Shown one piece after another: positions 11,151 to 23,800 of a stretch of DNA of 64,000 bases; position 1 is the stretch's first letter, and every line of letters starts with the position of its first letter. Under the pieces are notes generated by a model. That model did not search any database. It had not been told where the DNA came from and saw nothing but the letters and a program-made list of their open reading frames with translations. Source of the DNA: Xanthoparmelia taractica (taxonomy: Eukaryota; Ascomycota; Lecanoromycetes; Lecanorales; Parmeliaceae); NCBI GenBank assembly GCA_033085395.1, contig JANQBS010000034.1, forward strand, positions 124,001-188,000. The letters run 5' to 3'. The translations under genes and the position numbers were made by a program.

Positions 11151-14100
11151 ATGGCTACGGAACCCACAACGAATGGAGGAAGCTCCATGGAGTCCCAAAG
11201 CTTGACGGCAGCCGAGAGACTTCAACAGAAACATGAAGCTGATGCTGCTCACGGGCCCACAATCGAAGAGGTGCTTGATGAGGAAGATCTTGCACATCCA
11301 CCGCCGTCGATGCACCTTGCTCCTGAATCGGAACCCACGCATGACCCAGTCGAGCAGACAGTGCCCAAGTCAGAAAAAGCAGCCGGAAAACAGAAGGCCC
11401 GCGATGAACCATCCCAAACACCTGTAACATCAAAAGTCAATGGTGTTGTATCTTTTGATGCCCAGGATCACGAAGCCTTTCCAGCTCTTGGCAGTGGGCC
11501 GAAAGCTCCGGCGCCTGTCCCGGCTGCTATGGCATGGGGAGCAAAGAAACCCTCTTCGCTCCATACCGGTGCAAACGGGGCTAACGGAAATGCGGCTCCT
11601 TCAAGTATGAGCTCGTCTCGAGCCTCAACCCCTACATCTGGCTTAATGACTCCTGCTTCAAACAGTGCCTCTCGCGGGCCACAAACGCGCGGGCTGTCTA
11701 TGCCTCAGCAGATGCCAATGCCGGGTAGACACAGCGAGAGGATCCAATTCGCACCCTCACAGCTGCTGCCAAGGGATCAGTTGAAGAAACCTTTGCAGGA
11801 CGTCTTAAGAAGCATAAACAAAAGCTCGAAAGCAAAAGTAGAGATGAAGTCCGGCCCAAATGGGAACATCATCTTCGAAGGCACGGGTCCGATTGATGCC
11901 GCTAGGCAAGCCTTGAAAGATCTAGCTAAAGAGGTTGGCTCTAAGCAACACGTCAAAATCCCAATTCCATTGAGCGTGCGGCAGCACGTCATTGGCCGTC
12001 AAGGAGCTGTGGTTCAGGGCATCTCAAAGCGAACGGGTGCCCGCGTCCAGATACCGAAAGTCGAAGACAGTCCGAACCTTGAATTAGAGGACGATGATAG
12101 TCTCACCATCGATGTCTCCATCGAAGGTGACGCAGTCGCAGCGGAGATGGCTAGGCGTGAGATCGAAGCAATTGTCAACGAACGTACCTCAACTGTCAAC
12201 CTGCGTTTGCGAGATATACCTGCCGAATATTTCCCATTCATCGCTGGTCCTCACAACAGTGGCGTCAACGCACTCGAAGATGGTCGTCAAATCAGAGTTC
12301 AGGTGCCTCATTACCATACCTGGTCAGGACAGCCGCCCCCTCAGGCTCCGTCTTCTGGCATGCCAGTCTTCCTTCCTAGCCATGATAACCACATTCGCAT
12401 CTCCGGCGATCGATTAGCGGCACAGGAAGCGCAAGCAACAATTGAGCGTAAGGTCCAGGAACTACGCCGTCAGATCACCCTCTCTCAATTTCCCATCGAG
12501 CGCGGTCGACATCAATTCATTTCCGATAGCAAAGGTGCTTCGTTGAATGATATACTGGCGGAGACTGGCTGCGCAGTCATACTACCACCTGCATCCGAAG
12601 ATACGGAATTATTGACCGTCGTTGGCCCTCAAGAAAAACTGGAAACAGGAACCAACAAAGTCATAGATCTAGCTAGCAGCATGCAAATGTCTCTCGTTGA
12701 TATTGCGCGCCAACATGCAAATGCTCCCTTGGGCCCTCAAGCTCACGCTCGGGCACTGACAAGATATTTGCAACAGCGCGAGGCCATCGCACAACTAGAG
12801 AGACAATTTGATGCTCGCATCGTTGTACCTACAAGGGAGAATTGTCCGACGAGCTGGGAGGTATACCACAAGGATGGTAGGAATGGGATTCGTGCGCGCC
12901 AGGATATCACAAATATTATTAGTGCACATCCGCCGGCTCGGCTCCGGCATGTGGAGGTCGATCCCTTCTTCCATGAACATATCCACCGACAGGCCGCTCA
13001 GCGTGTACGCGATGACTTTGGCGTCCACCTTCTGCCTCCTGAAGAGGTGAATGAAGAGCCTCATGTGGTGCTTGTGTATGAAGGGCCTTCACCAAGCGAT
13101 GGCGGCGAATATGAATTACCCAGGCAAAGGCCATCGGCCAACGAGGTTGCTGAGTTTGAGGCAAAACTTCGGCAAGCTCAAGATTTCATTCTAAGCCTTA
13201 TTCAAGGACAGCAAGACATTGGTGAGGCTAGTGTTGAGGTCCCACCAAAGTGAGTGCGTTGTTCACAGTGGAACGAGCTATTCTAACCAGATGTAGATAC
13301 CGTGATAAAGTCCGAAAATTTGTACACCGGGAACAGCAAAATCTTCCACATACAGAGATCCCAGTGCAAGTAAAGTTTGGATCCACTAACGCGGCCAACG
13401 GCGGTATGCCAACATCCCAAAGCCCCATAGCTGCTGCTGCACTTGACCATGAATGTCATCTGCGGGGACCAACTAAGGCTGTTGAGAATCTCTCCAGACG
13501 GATTGCAGCTTTCCTGGAAACGGAAAGGCAAGAGGAATCGGAGCGAGGCTATATCACGAGCTTTGACTTTCCCCAGAAGTATGCAAACTACCTCATTGGC
13601 AAGAAAGGCGACAACATCAACAAGTATCGCGAAGAGTTTGACGTCGACATTCAGGTAAAAGAGGGCAAAGTAGAGCTCACCGGGCCAAAGGCGAAAGCCG
13701 ATGCCGCCAAGTCGAGGATCATTGCTCTAGGTAAGAAACTCGAAGACGAGGCCACCCACGTCCTCAAAATCAAACCAGAGTACCATCGAGACATGATTGG
13801 TGCCAAGGGGAGCCAAGTAAACCAGCTTCAAAAGAAATACAACGTACGAGTGCAATTCCCTCGATCGGTTCCGGCTTTGGATGACGATCGGTCTGTTGCA
13901 GATGACGCGAGTGAGGCTGGAAGTTCAAGAAACCCTAGGCCCAATCAAGCTCCCGATGAAGTGATTGTGCGAGGACCAAGGAAAGGAGCAGATGACGCAA
14001 GAGATGAACTTTTGAACCTTCTGCAGTGGACTTTGGACAATTCTCATAAATCTACTGTTTCCGTGGCGCAGGCCCAACTTCCTTCTCTCATCGGCCAGGG

Positions 14101-15369
14101 AGGCCGGGAAATGGAAAGTGTGAGACTCTCAACAGGTGCGCAAATCGATGTACCTGGGAGCAGAGATGCCACAGACTCTAGTGGCCGTGTACAAATTCAC
14201 CTCAAGGGGTCTAAGAAGCAGGTAGAAGATGCCAAGAAGCTTTTAGAGCAGAAGGCAAAGGTTTTTGACAGCAGTATCACAAGGCACGTCGAGGTCGACA
14301 AGAAGTACCACAAAGCCCTGATTGGCACTGGCGGTAAGTACATATTGGTTCGAGAGCTTCAAATGGTACGTGGACTGACACCTGCACAGGAGCAAATATC
14401 CGTCATATAGTCCTGGAAGCCGGCGGTTCCGATGACCGGCGCGATCTTGCAAGAACTGTCCGCTTCCCCGGCCAAGAATCGGATGATAACACCATCCGAG
14501 TTGAGGGTAGCAAAGCAGTCGTGGATAACGTCGTTGCTGCTATTGAGGCTTTTACAAGTCAAAGGGAAAAATCGACTACAGAATCGATTGAGGTGGCACC
14601 GGAAAAGCATCGAATGCTCATTGGCCGTGGTGGAGAGGCTCGTAGAGCTTTGGAGTCGCAGTTCAATATCGGCCTGGACATACCTAAGCTATCACAGCAG
14701 GGGCCTGCTCGCTCTCAAGTCAAAGTCTCGGGGCAGCCGGCAGACGTTGAGAAGGCCAAGGCGCATATTCTAGACTTGATAAAAGACCAAGACGGCGAGG
14801 TCATCCAAGTGCCTCGCAAATACCACTCAGCCGTTTCGGACAATGGTCAAATTTTTAGGCGTCTCCGCAACGATCACAAGGTCACCGTCGACCATGCAGG
14901 TCATCAGCCACCGAGAAGGTCTGCTGCTTTACCACGAACGCAGGTCAATGGCGGCGCCTCTCTACCTTTGATCACTGATGACCAAGACTCGATCAACAGC
15001 CATTCATGGGAAGTAGTCGAAAGTGAAGAGAGCGCGGAGGAAGGGGACATCCCCTGGATTCTGCGCGGATCGCCAGAGAGTGTTGCCAAAGCACGAGCGA
15101 TGCTCGAGAAGGCAATAGAACAGGCAAAGTCTCAGCAAGCCCAGTCGACTGGATATCTGGTCCTGCCTGACCCCAAGACCTACCGCTTCATCATCGGCCA
15201 AGGCGGATCCCAGATCAACGCAATCAGAAAGGAGACTGGCTGCAGGATTACTGTGCCTCGGGACCAATCTCAAGGTTCTGCCATTGAGATTGTGGGCAGC
15301 AAGGAGGGAGTTGAGCAAGCAAAAGAGATTATTCTTGACGTCGTGCAGAGCGGCAATAGAAGAGACTGA
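11151..15369 (+). CDS. SCP160: Multi-KH RNA-binding protein Scp160 (vigilin)
   Basis: Polysome- and ER-associated RNA-binding protein. Exons: 11151-13249, 13297-14333 and 14390-15369. The introns are 47 and 56 bases (GTGAGT..TAG and GTAAGT..CAG). The protein is 1371 residues. The first roughly 200 residues are low-complexity. At least eight KH modules follow, each marked by a GxxG loop, for example IGRQGAVV, IGKKGDNI, IGAKGSQV, IGQGGREM, IGTGGANI, IGRGGEAR and IGQGGSQI. One or two further copies have degenerate loops (IAGPHNSG and VSDNGQIF), as in vigilins. The ATG at 11151 is the first of the long frame. The 56-base intron cuts inside a GxxG loop (GTGG/AN). Confidence 0.93.
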
Positions 15370-15664
15370 TGGATCCATATTCCGAATGTAGGTTTACCTT
15401 TTGAGACATGCTGGCGGTCGTCAAAAGCTTGCTGCTACAACAATGTGAGATATTTGCGCAATACAAACAGGTCTACAACGAAGAGCTTTACATGCCTTCC
15501 CTGAGTAGTGATGATAAGAAGTTGTTCCCTTGAATCAAAATAATATGTTCGTCTATTCCTCCCATTTCCTTTTCAGGTAGTCTGCGTATCCCACTTGTCT
15601 TGGACATGCATACGGCTGCCTTCTACCCCTTGATAATATCTGCTTGTTTCTACTAGAAATGACT

Positions 15665-16410
15665 ACACAAGCTCTCCCCAACAGCCACCAAAGCCGTCGA
15701 ATCCATCACTCCCCCAACCCATTACCTGTCAACTTTCCACAGCACACCCCGCCCTCTCTTCCAAAAACAGCAGAAACCCTCTCCTCTCTCCTCTCTCCTC
15801 CCTCCTACCCCAGCTCCTCCTTCCCGCAGCATGCCATGATCCATTCCCACAACACCCCCGGCCGTCGGCCCCGTCCTCGCACGCGTAAATGTCAGACGCT
15901 ACATACTACCAACACGCCCCCACCGCCGACGCAAAAGCCTCTGTCGAGATAGCCGTCGCGGAAGAGAAATCGCAGACGATCGTTATGAGCGGCGGGTGCA
16001 AGGTTGTGTGCGTAAGGAGGGGGGGTGATGTGCTTGCTTCTTGCCGCACGTACGGGTATATGTAGATAGCGCTACAGCTACGGCTACGGCTACAGCTAGC
16101 GCTATATCTACAGAGCTGCCGACGAAAGGAAGAACATGTGGCGCTGTGGCATGTTCTTTATGGAGATGGGGATGGGGATGGGGATGGGGATGGGGGTTAG
16201 TGGGAAGGTAAAGGTCGTGTATGTATATGTGTATGCGCATGTGGAGAAGAAGGACATGAAGGCTTTGATTGATGTGCTGGGGGTGGAGATGAAGGGGTTG
16301 GAGGGGGAGGGACGGTTGAGGGGGAAGAGGGGGGGGGGGTTGCGTAGGCGGGGATGGGGATTGCGTTTTTTGAGTATGAGGGGGGGTTTGGTGGGGAGGC
16401 GGTGATTGTT
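15665..16410 (+). pseudogene. Possible frame-broken protein gene, family unknown
   Basis: No single ORF covers this stretch, yet successive frames give protein-like segments in order. The first has ATKAVESITPPTHYLSTFHS near 15.68 kb. Next come SSSFPQHAMIHSHNTPGRRP near 15.82 kb and YYQHAPTADAKASVEIAVAE near 15.90 kb, the latter continuing to SGGCKVVCVRRGGDVLASC. The last has YVYAHVEKKDMKALIDVLG near 16.23 kb. The frame changes fall at CTCT runs, poly-C or poly-G runs and the GGGGAT repeat. It could be a decayed gene, a gene with hypervariable slippage tracts, or local assembly errors. It could also be chance. I do not recognise the family. Confidence 0.25.
16166..16196. repeat. (GGGGAT)n repeat, G-quadruplex-prone
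   Basis: Five G-runs of four or five separated by AT. More G-runs lie downstream to about 16.46 kb, including a run of about nine Gs near 16.33 kb. The spacing fits an intramolecular G-quadruplex on the plus strand. Confidence 0.8.
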
Positions 16411-17298
16411 TGGGTGGGGGATGGGGGGTTTGGGGTCAGTTTGAGGAAGGATGGGGGAGGACGGGGTTTGACAATTGGGAGAGAGCCTGCCTGCCTGGAT
16501 TATTATCGCATTCTCCGCTCAGCTAGTATGCCAACTTGATCCAATATATTCGGCTCCCACGGCGCGCTTTGATACCTATACTCGGCCAAACTCTGCAGCT
16601 TGACGTTGAAAACGCATACTCTCTGTACGTAAGTGAAATCTGTCACTGACGCGCTGCAATACTTGACTTTTATAATGAATGTGAAAAAGATCTCTTTCAT
16701 TGCAGCATTTTGTCGGCCGTCCCTTCGATGTTGTATCCTTGAGTGGCACTTAACAGGCGCGGTTTTGTACTTGCTGGGGGGAAGAGATTCGGACGCATCC
16801 CCAACCCATATGTCAAGAAAGACTTCCTGCGTCGACTATCCAGAGATGACAGTGACTATGGGAGTGCTGTTGAACCTGTCGCCGTCCGTTCTCGGTTTTG
16901 CCGAAAATATAAGTTGCGGACTGGTTTTTATCCATCGAGGCGTTTCTAGGAATCATGCTCTTTTGGAAAGTGAACGATGAGCTGGGGATGAAAGTGTGAA
17001 TGGTATAAGTTCGCGGAGAAGAGGGTAACTTGTTCATGTTTAAAGTCTGCAGACGACGGAGGAAGTAGACGTCTTTTTGGTACGCACATGATAGATGACC
17101 CATCAGATTTACGTACGGCAAATTAAGATGATTAACCGGGTAGACTTGGGTCTTCAGGATCCAGACATCATAATGGCCAAATAGGGCAGTTCCATGAAAA
17201 TGTAGGTTTACCAGCACGATACTGTGTCAGGAAGATATATACACTATCCCATTTGTACAATGCTTTCCCTCATCCAACACCCCCATGCCCAAGCTCAA

Positions 17299-18834
17299 TC
17301 AATACGCCATAGCCTCCTCAAAGAGCCCTCTCAATTGCTCTTTTTCTTCATTCACCTCTTCACTCAATCCCGGTGCCAACATGAGCACTCTTTTCTGCGG
17401 TAATGTTCCTTCAACCAACGTATCTATATCCCCACCTCCAAAACCCAATGCCTTCAACCCTCTGGGCTGATCCCCCAACTCCACCAAGAACTCCGTCAGG
17501 GCCTCCGCAAGCACTTCCCCCGCGCTTTCTCTCTTAATGGAAGTAGTGTCCACCCCAAAGACTTCGGCGGCTGCGAGATGCCTTTCCGGATTCGAGGCGG
17601 CTGTGAATCTAAAGACCGCAGGCGCCGTAACGGCAACGCTGACTCCATGGGGAATGATGGGTTTATCGGTCACATAGCCCGCGTGCTTATAGCCAGGATT
17701 CTGCCCGCTGATGGGATAGCTCATGCCATGGCACAGATGCACACCTGCATTGCCGAAACCGACGCCTGCCAAGGTAGCGGCGAGAAGCATCTCTGACTGG
17801 GCTTCGTGATCGTCTGGGTCTTTGGCAGCCCGGGGGAGATATTTCACGGTTGCTCTGAGAGCTTGAAGGGAGAAGATGTCGGAGATCGGGTTGGCACCTT
17901 GATACGCAGGACGATTAATAGGGTTTAGTGGTCGCGGCGTTCGAGATTGATATGGGATGGCGGTCCAGGATTCGAGGCTGTGGCAAAGCACGTCGAGGCC
18001 TGACGATGCGTGTACCGCAGAGGGCATAGTACGTGTGTTTAGGGGATCACAAATACCCAGTGTGGGCTTTAACGTGCGGTGCGCGACGCCTGTTTTCGCC
18101 TTCTTGGCAACAAGGTCGAATATTGCAGTCCCCGTTGTTTCTGATCCAGTGCCAGCGGTTGTTGGGACAGCAATGAGTGGGTAGAGAGCCTTTGTGATTG
18201 GTAGACCCCTGCCTAGCGGAGCATTGACGAAGTCGAGAAAATCCGCAGTTGGGAAGTTTGTATAAAGGTTCATGAATTTCGCAGTATCTATGACGCTGCC
18301 TCCTCCCACTGCGAGGAAAGCATCCGGCCCGTAATTTTTGGAGAATTGGATTGCATCCTTGATTCTGCGGGCAACTCAGCAGGTGGGACTGAATCAAAAT
18401 GACCAAGTCTTCCCCACTCACGAGCTGTCTTTGGGCTCCACCCTTGTTTCATCATATACTGTGAACTCCACCCCTTCCCTTGTCAAACCCTCAACAACTT
18501 GATGCATAGCATCCAGCTTTGCAACGTTCTTGTCTGTCACCACGCATACTCTCTTAGAACCGATGTTCTTGAAGTCCATTCCCACTTCCTTCGTACATCC
18601 GGGTCCAAACCGAATACTCGAGGCTGCCATCTCGAATGCATATTCCCTCTTCCTTGACGGGTCGACAGGTGTAGCAAGTGATCGCTTTGTATGACTGAGT
18701 ATTGAAGATGTGGGTTGATGGTGACCTGGGCTTGCATGGCACGGGCAGTGAGGAGGATGGGTGTATTGGACTGTTCGAAGGAGGTTGAGGGCGCGGTTAG
18801 CGGCTGTGGGCGCCTGGCGTATGTTTAGACCCAT
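17299..18834 (-). CDS. Iron-containing alcohol dehydrogenase, mitochondrial HOT/ADHFE1 type
   Basis: Group III (iron-type) dehydrogenase. The animal orthologue ADHFE1 is a hydroxyacid-oxoacid transhydrogenase of mitochondria. Exons are 18834-18422 and 18364-17299, with a 57-base intron (GTGAGT..CAG). The protein is 492 residues. The N-terminus is rich in Arg, Ala and Leu, then YTHPPHCPCH, consistent with an import signal. The enzyme core starts YAFEMAASSIRFG. Recognisable parts are the cofactor loop VGGGSVIDTAK, VPTTAGTGSE, ALHASSGLD-like HASSGLDVLCH, and the metal-site histidine region NAGVHLCHGMSYPISG with a later IIPHGVSV. Start ATG 18834 was picked because it gives a presequence. The frame is open further upstream to 19086 but shows no motif there. 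Confidence 0.88.
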
Positions 18835-19548
18835 TGGACAATTAATTTCAAGAACAGAGCAAGAACCAGAGCAAGATTGAACCTGTACAAAGCTCTTCTC
18901 AAGGATTGAAGAATGATCTCGACTGGCAGTCAAAACATGTACAATGTACGACTTGGATAGCATAGAATCGAACTGCCATCTCCAATTTGCGGGGAAGTTG
19001 AACCCCACATGTTCGGGCGATCTTCCGGGAATCAGTTGTCTTATTCCAGGCCAATCGCTGATAGCCCATATATGATAACATGCCACAGCTCAGTCCAAGC
19101 GGTTATCCCGGTATTGGGATACACCTTTCCTTATGTCCAATATACGGTAAACTATATAAAAGTTGCGTACAGACATCTTCAGAGAATTTGTGCGCTTCGA
19201 AATGATAATCTAAACTTGAAGCAAGCATTGAAAGGAAGTTTCCAGCACATTTAATCTACTGCCTTAGCCTGCGACAACGAAGCAACACTGCTAGTTGAGG
19301 AACATCATGATGTGGATTGATATTCACTGTTGCATGGAGCATCGAATCATTTGACGTTCTGCAGAAGTCTTTGTTGAAAGCTTCGTGCCAAAAACCACCT
19401 ATGCCTCCAACGGCAGCAGCATCATCATCATCACAAATTAGCATAAACATCAGTCTAATCGTCTCCTTCCTTCTTTGCTCTACGTCTTCCCTTCTCAACA
19501 GAAAATATAGATACCATTTCTCTCCTTGAGAGCAACCCCCCACCTGGA
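18835..19548. other. Intergenic between dehydrogenase start and CYB5 stop
   Basis: About 0.7 kb between two minus-strand genes. It should contain the dehydrogenase promoter and the CYB5 3' UTR. No conserved frame, RNA gene or notable repeat was seen. Confidence 0.5.
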
Positions 19549-20266
19549 TCATTTACTCGACTCCGAGTTCATCTGAAGATATTTGTATGCTCCAAATGCA
19601 GCGATAGCCCCGATTGCCAAGAGCGCGTAGAGACCGACGCCCAGGCCCGCACTTTCTGACTGGCTTGCTGTGGTTGTTGGTGGTGCCGGAGCGGCGGTAG
19701 ATGGGGCCGGGTCACCTGGCTGCAAGAGCGCATAGCATTAGCGACTGCGATTTTGAACCTCAACAGATTGATGAAGCGATGCCTGGTCAGCCCCTGAAAG
19801 GGTGCTGGAAGTGGGGAGCCCAAGCACAGCGCGGGAGGTTCAAGTCCTTGTCTTCAGGCACCTACCACTCTTTTCAAATTCCCCACCAGCAGCCCATTCA
19901 GTATCTCCCTCGCCTCATCACTGTGTCCCACATCCTCAAAGGGCTCGGTTGCGTCCTGGCCGCCCACGTCAAGGAGCACTTCCTCTCCCCCACTGTCACA
20001 GCTTGTCAGCTAATCTCCTCCTCATCACCACACAGCACAAAAGTAGAGACAGCTAAACAACTAGGAATAAGGGGGGCAACACATACGGGTGCTCATCCAC
20101 GAATTTTGTAGCGTCGTAGACTTTATCATGCACGACGATGAAGAGATCCTATCCAGCCATAACATCCAATCAGCCCCCGTTCTTGATCTTCAAACGGTGA
20201 GTCGCAAACCTTCTTTCCACTGTGAGATTGCACGTCCGCGAACGTGAGCTCTTTGGTTTCTGACAT
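19549..20266 (-). CDS. CYB5: Cytochrome b5, tail-anchored
   Basis: Small haem protein that passes electrons to ER desaturases and hydroxylases. Four exons: 20266-20210, 20148-20087, 19992-19866 and 19719-19549. Introns are 61, 94 and 146 bases. The protein is 138 residues. It starts MSETKELTFADVQSH and has VYDATKFVDEHPGG with the first axial histidine. The second histidine is in EDVGHSDEAREIL. After the haem domain comes a Pro/Thr/Ser linker (APAPPTTT). A hydrophobic helix near the C-terminus (LGVGLYALLAIGAIAAFGAY) is the expected tail anchor. The order and size are those of fungal microsomal cytochrome b5. None of the exons is long enough to stand out alone, so the model depends on conserved splice junctions. 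Confidence 0.92.
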
Positions 20267-20831
20267 GGTGGACGCGTATGTTTGGGAGAAGTAGGGAGTT
20301 CAATGAGTAGGATGGACTCAGGGTAGTAAAAATGTAGAGAAAAAGGAGACCTCGGTCTCACACTGAGACCGATACCCAATGTCGCGGAGTTATCAAGTCT
20401 TGGCATCGGGGTTCCTGATTGGGCCATTCATGTCAAGACTCTGTGGATTTCCTACGATGCACTCCTATCTTTCTTGTAGTTTTAGGAGAGTAAGTAATAC
20501 CCCAAGTCATACAAGAACGAAAAGTAGGAAGCTTTTATGAGTTGCAAAATAAGCTATTCACACAAGCTAATACGCTCATCCGAATCTAGATCATCCCCAG
20601 CACACCAATTGGGTCTTTACTGCATGCACCGCATGCATAGTCAACATTGGCACCGTTTCGTCTAAGGACCCTGCAGCATGCCTTATATGATTGACACTTT
20701 GTGGTGCTGGAAGGTATGGTCGAGGTAAACGGCATCAATTCTCTTCTTCCAATTCTCTTCACTCCTCGAATGCACGCACCCGAATCAAACTGCAATCGCA
20801 GGTGCAATACGCTCAGGTATCTAGTCAGGTA
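20267..20831. other. Intergenic between CYB5 start and UFD4 stop
   Basis: About 0.56 kb. It should contain the CYB5 promoter and the UFD4 3' UTR, since both genes are on the minus strand. Nothing else was recognised. Confidence 0.5.
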
Positions 20832-23800
20832 TCATGAAAGATGGAATGCCCCTTGTCCTTCTTGAATAGCAGTCAGAAGTCGCGCCCTCAATACATCGAT
20901 GTTTGTGTAGTCCGGAAGCTTCACGTAATTCGCACAAGTCATCACGGAGATCAAGAAATCGTCAGACGTGTATGGTGGTTCGCTCGGCTTGCAGACCACA
21001 GTAAACATTGGATTGAGGCTCTTGAAACCTATTGATCGCCAAAGTCAGTAAAGCTGGGAAAGCTAGAGTATAGGAGAGTGCACTGACCACCAATAGGTAG
21101 TTTGGGACTACCAGTGACGAATTGGAGGAAGTCCCGTCGTTGTGGCGCCGAGAGTTCACTCATTGTTTGCAGTAGATTGCGGACGCTCTTACTATCCATG
21201 TTGAAGCCGTGATCTGCCTTGATTGAATCAAGCAGTGTTTCGATGCTCCAATCCTCTTCGACTCGTCCAAACAGCATAACCAGTTCGCTTGGCGTGAACG
21301 CTTTCAAAGCTGTGTACGGGAACACCTCCGAGAATCCCGATCTAAAATGATCCACCTGTCGTTGCACGCCGCTGCCTAGGGTCATATCGATCACCTTCTC
21401 CACGTAAGAGGCAACGTTTCCAAGGGTCACAGGAGTATTGCCACCATCTGAGATCAGCTCAATAGTTGGATATCCAGGGAGCGTGAAATCCAAACCGAGG
21501 TCTTCAATGTGAGCTCCATTGATTACCACTTTGCGCTCGGCCTGTGCCTTATGGGACGCCGATTTGTAAGTCTTTGCATCAATCTCCTTTTTTGCAATGG
21601 CGTATTGCTTCAGGAGCTTCAAGCTTTTTGCAAGATGGCCATCCACGGTCTTTACAGCTCCTAGTGACAAAGGAACAGTGCTAGGCTGATCACCAATGCG
21701 GAAGAAGGTGGGATTAAGGGAAACCTCAATGATCCTGGAGTCGAGCATGGATCTTGCAATAAACTTGCCAAGCATTTTGAATACGTTGAGGATCTTCCTG
21801 CCAGCTTCGCTATCTGCTTTCTCAGCATTCATGGGAGCAGGGAACATGCCTAGCTTTCCAAACGCGTATTCGTCATTTTCATTCGCGTCGTTCTCTCTCC
21901 AAAGCTTGGTACTCTTTTTCGAAAATTCCTTCGATACTGTAGAGTAGAACTCAAGGGTCGGACCCAAGCCAGTCCCCACCTCTTCGAAGTACTCTACCTC
22001 GAGTACACTGGATGATCCACCGTAAAGCTCCATTACTTTCATAGCTGAATCGAGCATTCTGCTTCTGGATATCCGGACTTTCTGTCGCTGCAGACGTCCC
22101 ATGAACGGACGATCATCACGGTGTCGCTCTCGTCGGCTTTCTTCTGCTGATTGGTTTTGCCACCTAGTCATTGAGCGTGCATAACCAAAGGACGTGGATT
22201 GGAGAAACAGGTGCCGCGTCTCGAACGGAAAGAGGAATGGGTAAAGCCGTGCAAGGTCCTCACTCCAGCTTGGCAGACAGTTGCTTGCAACGATCAAGGG
22301 CTCTTCAAGCTGACGGTTGAGCTTCGCTGTCAGCTTAGTGTTGACAAACTGAGCGACTGGCTCAGCTTTGACATCTATGCTTGCTTTGCTATCGTCCAAG
22401 ACGTCATCCAGATTAGAGTTCATCTCGTGGAGAATGTTGAGTAGCCGGAGAATTTTCGAGGTAGCCGGATGCTCATGCAGAGATGGTGGCAGGCCGGAGT
22501 TCGCCGTAGAACTTGCCGCAGTGAGTGATTTCGATGAAGTTGAATCGGCTAGTGGAGGCCCTGGCACTCGCTTGAAATTCACGGTGTGAATGGCAGACCA
22601 GATATTGCGCGGAGCAGGGTCTGCGGATTCTGGTTTGTTGCTGAGAACCGCTCCATAGATCGTTGTCTCGTTGGGTAGTGGTTGGCCATTGATGCTGAAC
22701 TCAATATGCCAATCCTGTGGCACTGCTTGAATTGCCGCTGCGTAGGACATGGCACGACCTGATGAAGAAGCATTGATGCTGGCAGCCAACAATTCTCGAC
22801 TACGAGCGGATGGGGGACCGTGTAATGGCGCTACCGAGCTTTGGGATGGAGTGGCGACTCGTGTCCCGTCTTCTTTTCGAGCGGTAACCTTCCCTGTCGA
22901 AGCTATTTCCATGTTGACAGCAGTAGGTTCTGGTGCATGTTCGCCTTCTATACCGTCTTCCAAGTCGTCAACGATAGCATCTAATGCGCTACTGTCGTCA
23001 ACATCATCCTCATCGGAGATCTGTCTCTCATCTGCGCATTCCAAAGGACTCTGAACCCGTTCAGGAGCTGAAGCAGGGGCGTCTGGAGGACTATGGGCCG
23101 CAGGTTGATGCTTTCGACTTGACCGACGTCCAGATGTTTGTTTTTCTTTCGTGGGAGCTGACTCAGAAGTGGCTGGTGCGTTCTTCGGCGTGGGCCCTTT
23201 GCGTGTTGCTCGAGCTGGTGTAGCAGGATCAGACGATGTCGGATGAGTCTGCGAATCCCCACTGGCTGTCCCGCCCCGCTCGGCTAGCCTATGATGAGGG
23301 TTGGGAATGCCTGCAGCGGCAGCGAAAGCAGCCAACGCATTTGAAACTCCCTCACGATGTCTGGCGCTCCTCGGTCGGTCTGAGAGACTAATTCGCGGCC
23401 GCAAATAATCATCTAGGGCCTTGAAAGTAGCAATAGCATGTATGGAGATCATGAGATTCTTGTATGGCCTAGGCATCTCAGCATCGTCCTCAGCAGCCAA
23501 GAGCTTCAAGCGCAGCTGCTTTGACAGCATTGCAGCTGGACTGCTCCGGTTATTGTCAAGTGCGTTGTGGTGCACTGTGACTACTTCAAAGTGTTCCGCC
23601 CGGCTGAGTAGATCCTGAAGCTTGTGGACGAAGACGCTGAACGGAGTTTGTGGAGCGCTTTGGTTTGCTGAGGTCTGACTTGATGTACTCATGAAAACTT
23701 CTAGGAACGTCGTCCTGGCTTTTGCGCTTACTTCACCTACAGAGCTGCTGAAAACGTCCAAGAGGACACGAACAATTTCTGAGTGTAGCAGTTCGGAGCT

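Larger units (their letters stand above)
15370..17298. other. Convergent intergenic with coding-like debris and G-rich repeats
   Basis: About 1.9 kb between the SCP160 and dehydrogenase 3' ends. The left part is pyrimidine-rich. The middle (15.7-16.4 kb) has coding-like pieces in several frames, interrupted by homopolymer and simple-repeat tracts (see the pseudogene entry). The right part (16.5-17.3 kb) shows nothing recognisable. Confidence 0.5.

Noticed and set aside
16136..16405. Single ORF starting MWRCGMFFMEMG
   Set aside because: Dominated by the GGGGAT repeat (a Gly-Met run). At best it is one fragment of the frame-broken region, so it is not called as a gene by itself.
18950..18985. 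tRNA T-loop-like sequence (GTTCGATTC on the minus strand)
   Set aside because: The flanking bases do not pair as a T-arm stem and no A-box lies at the right distance. No tRNA gene is claimed anywhere in the window.
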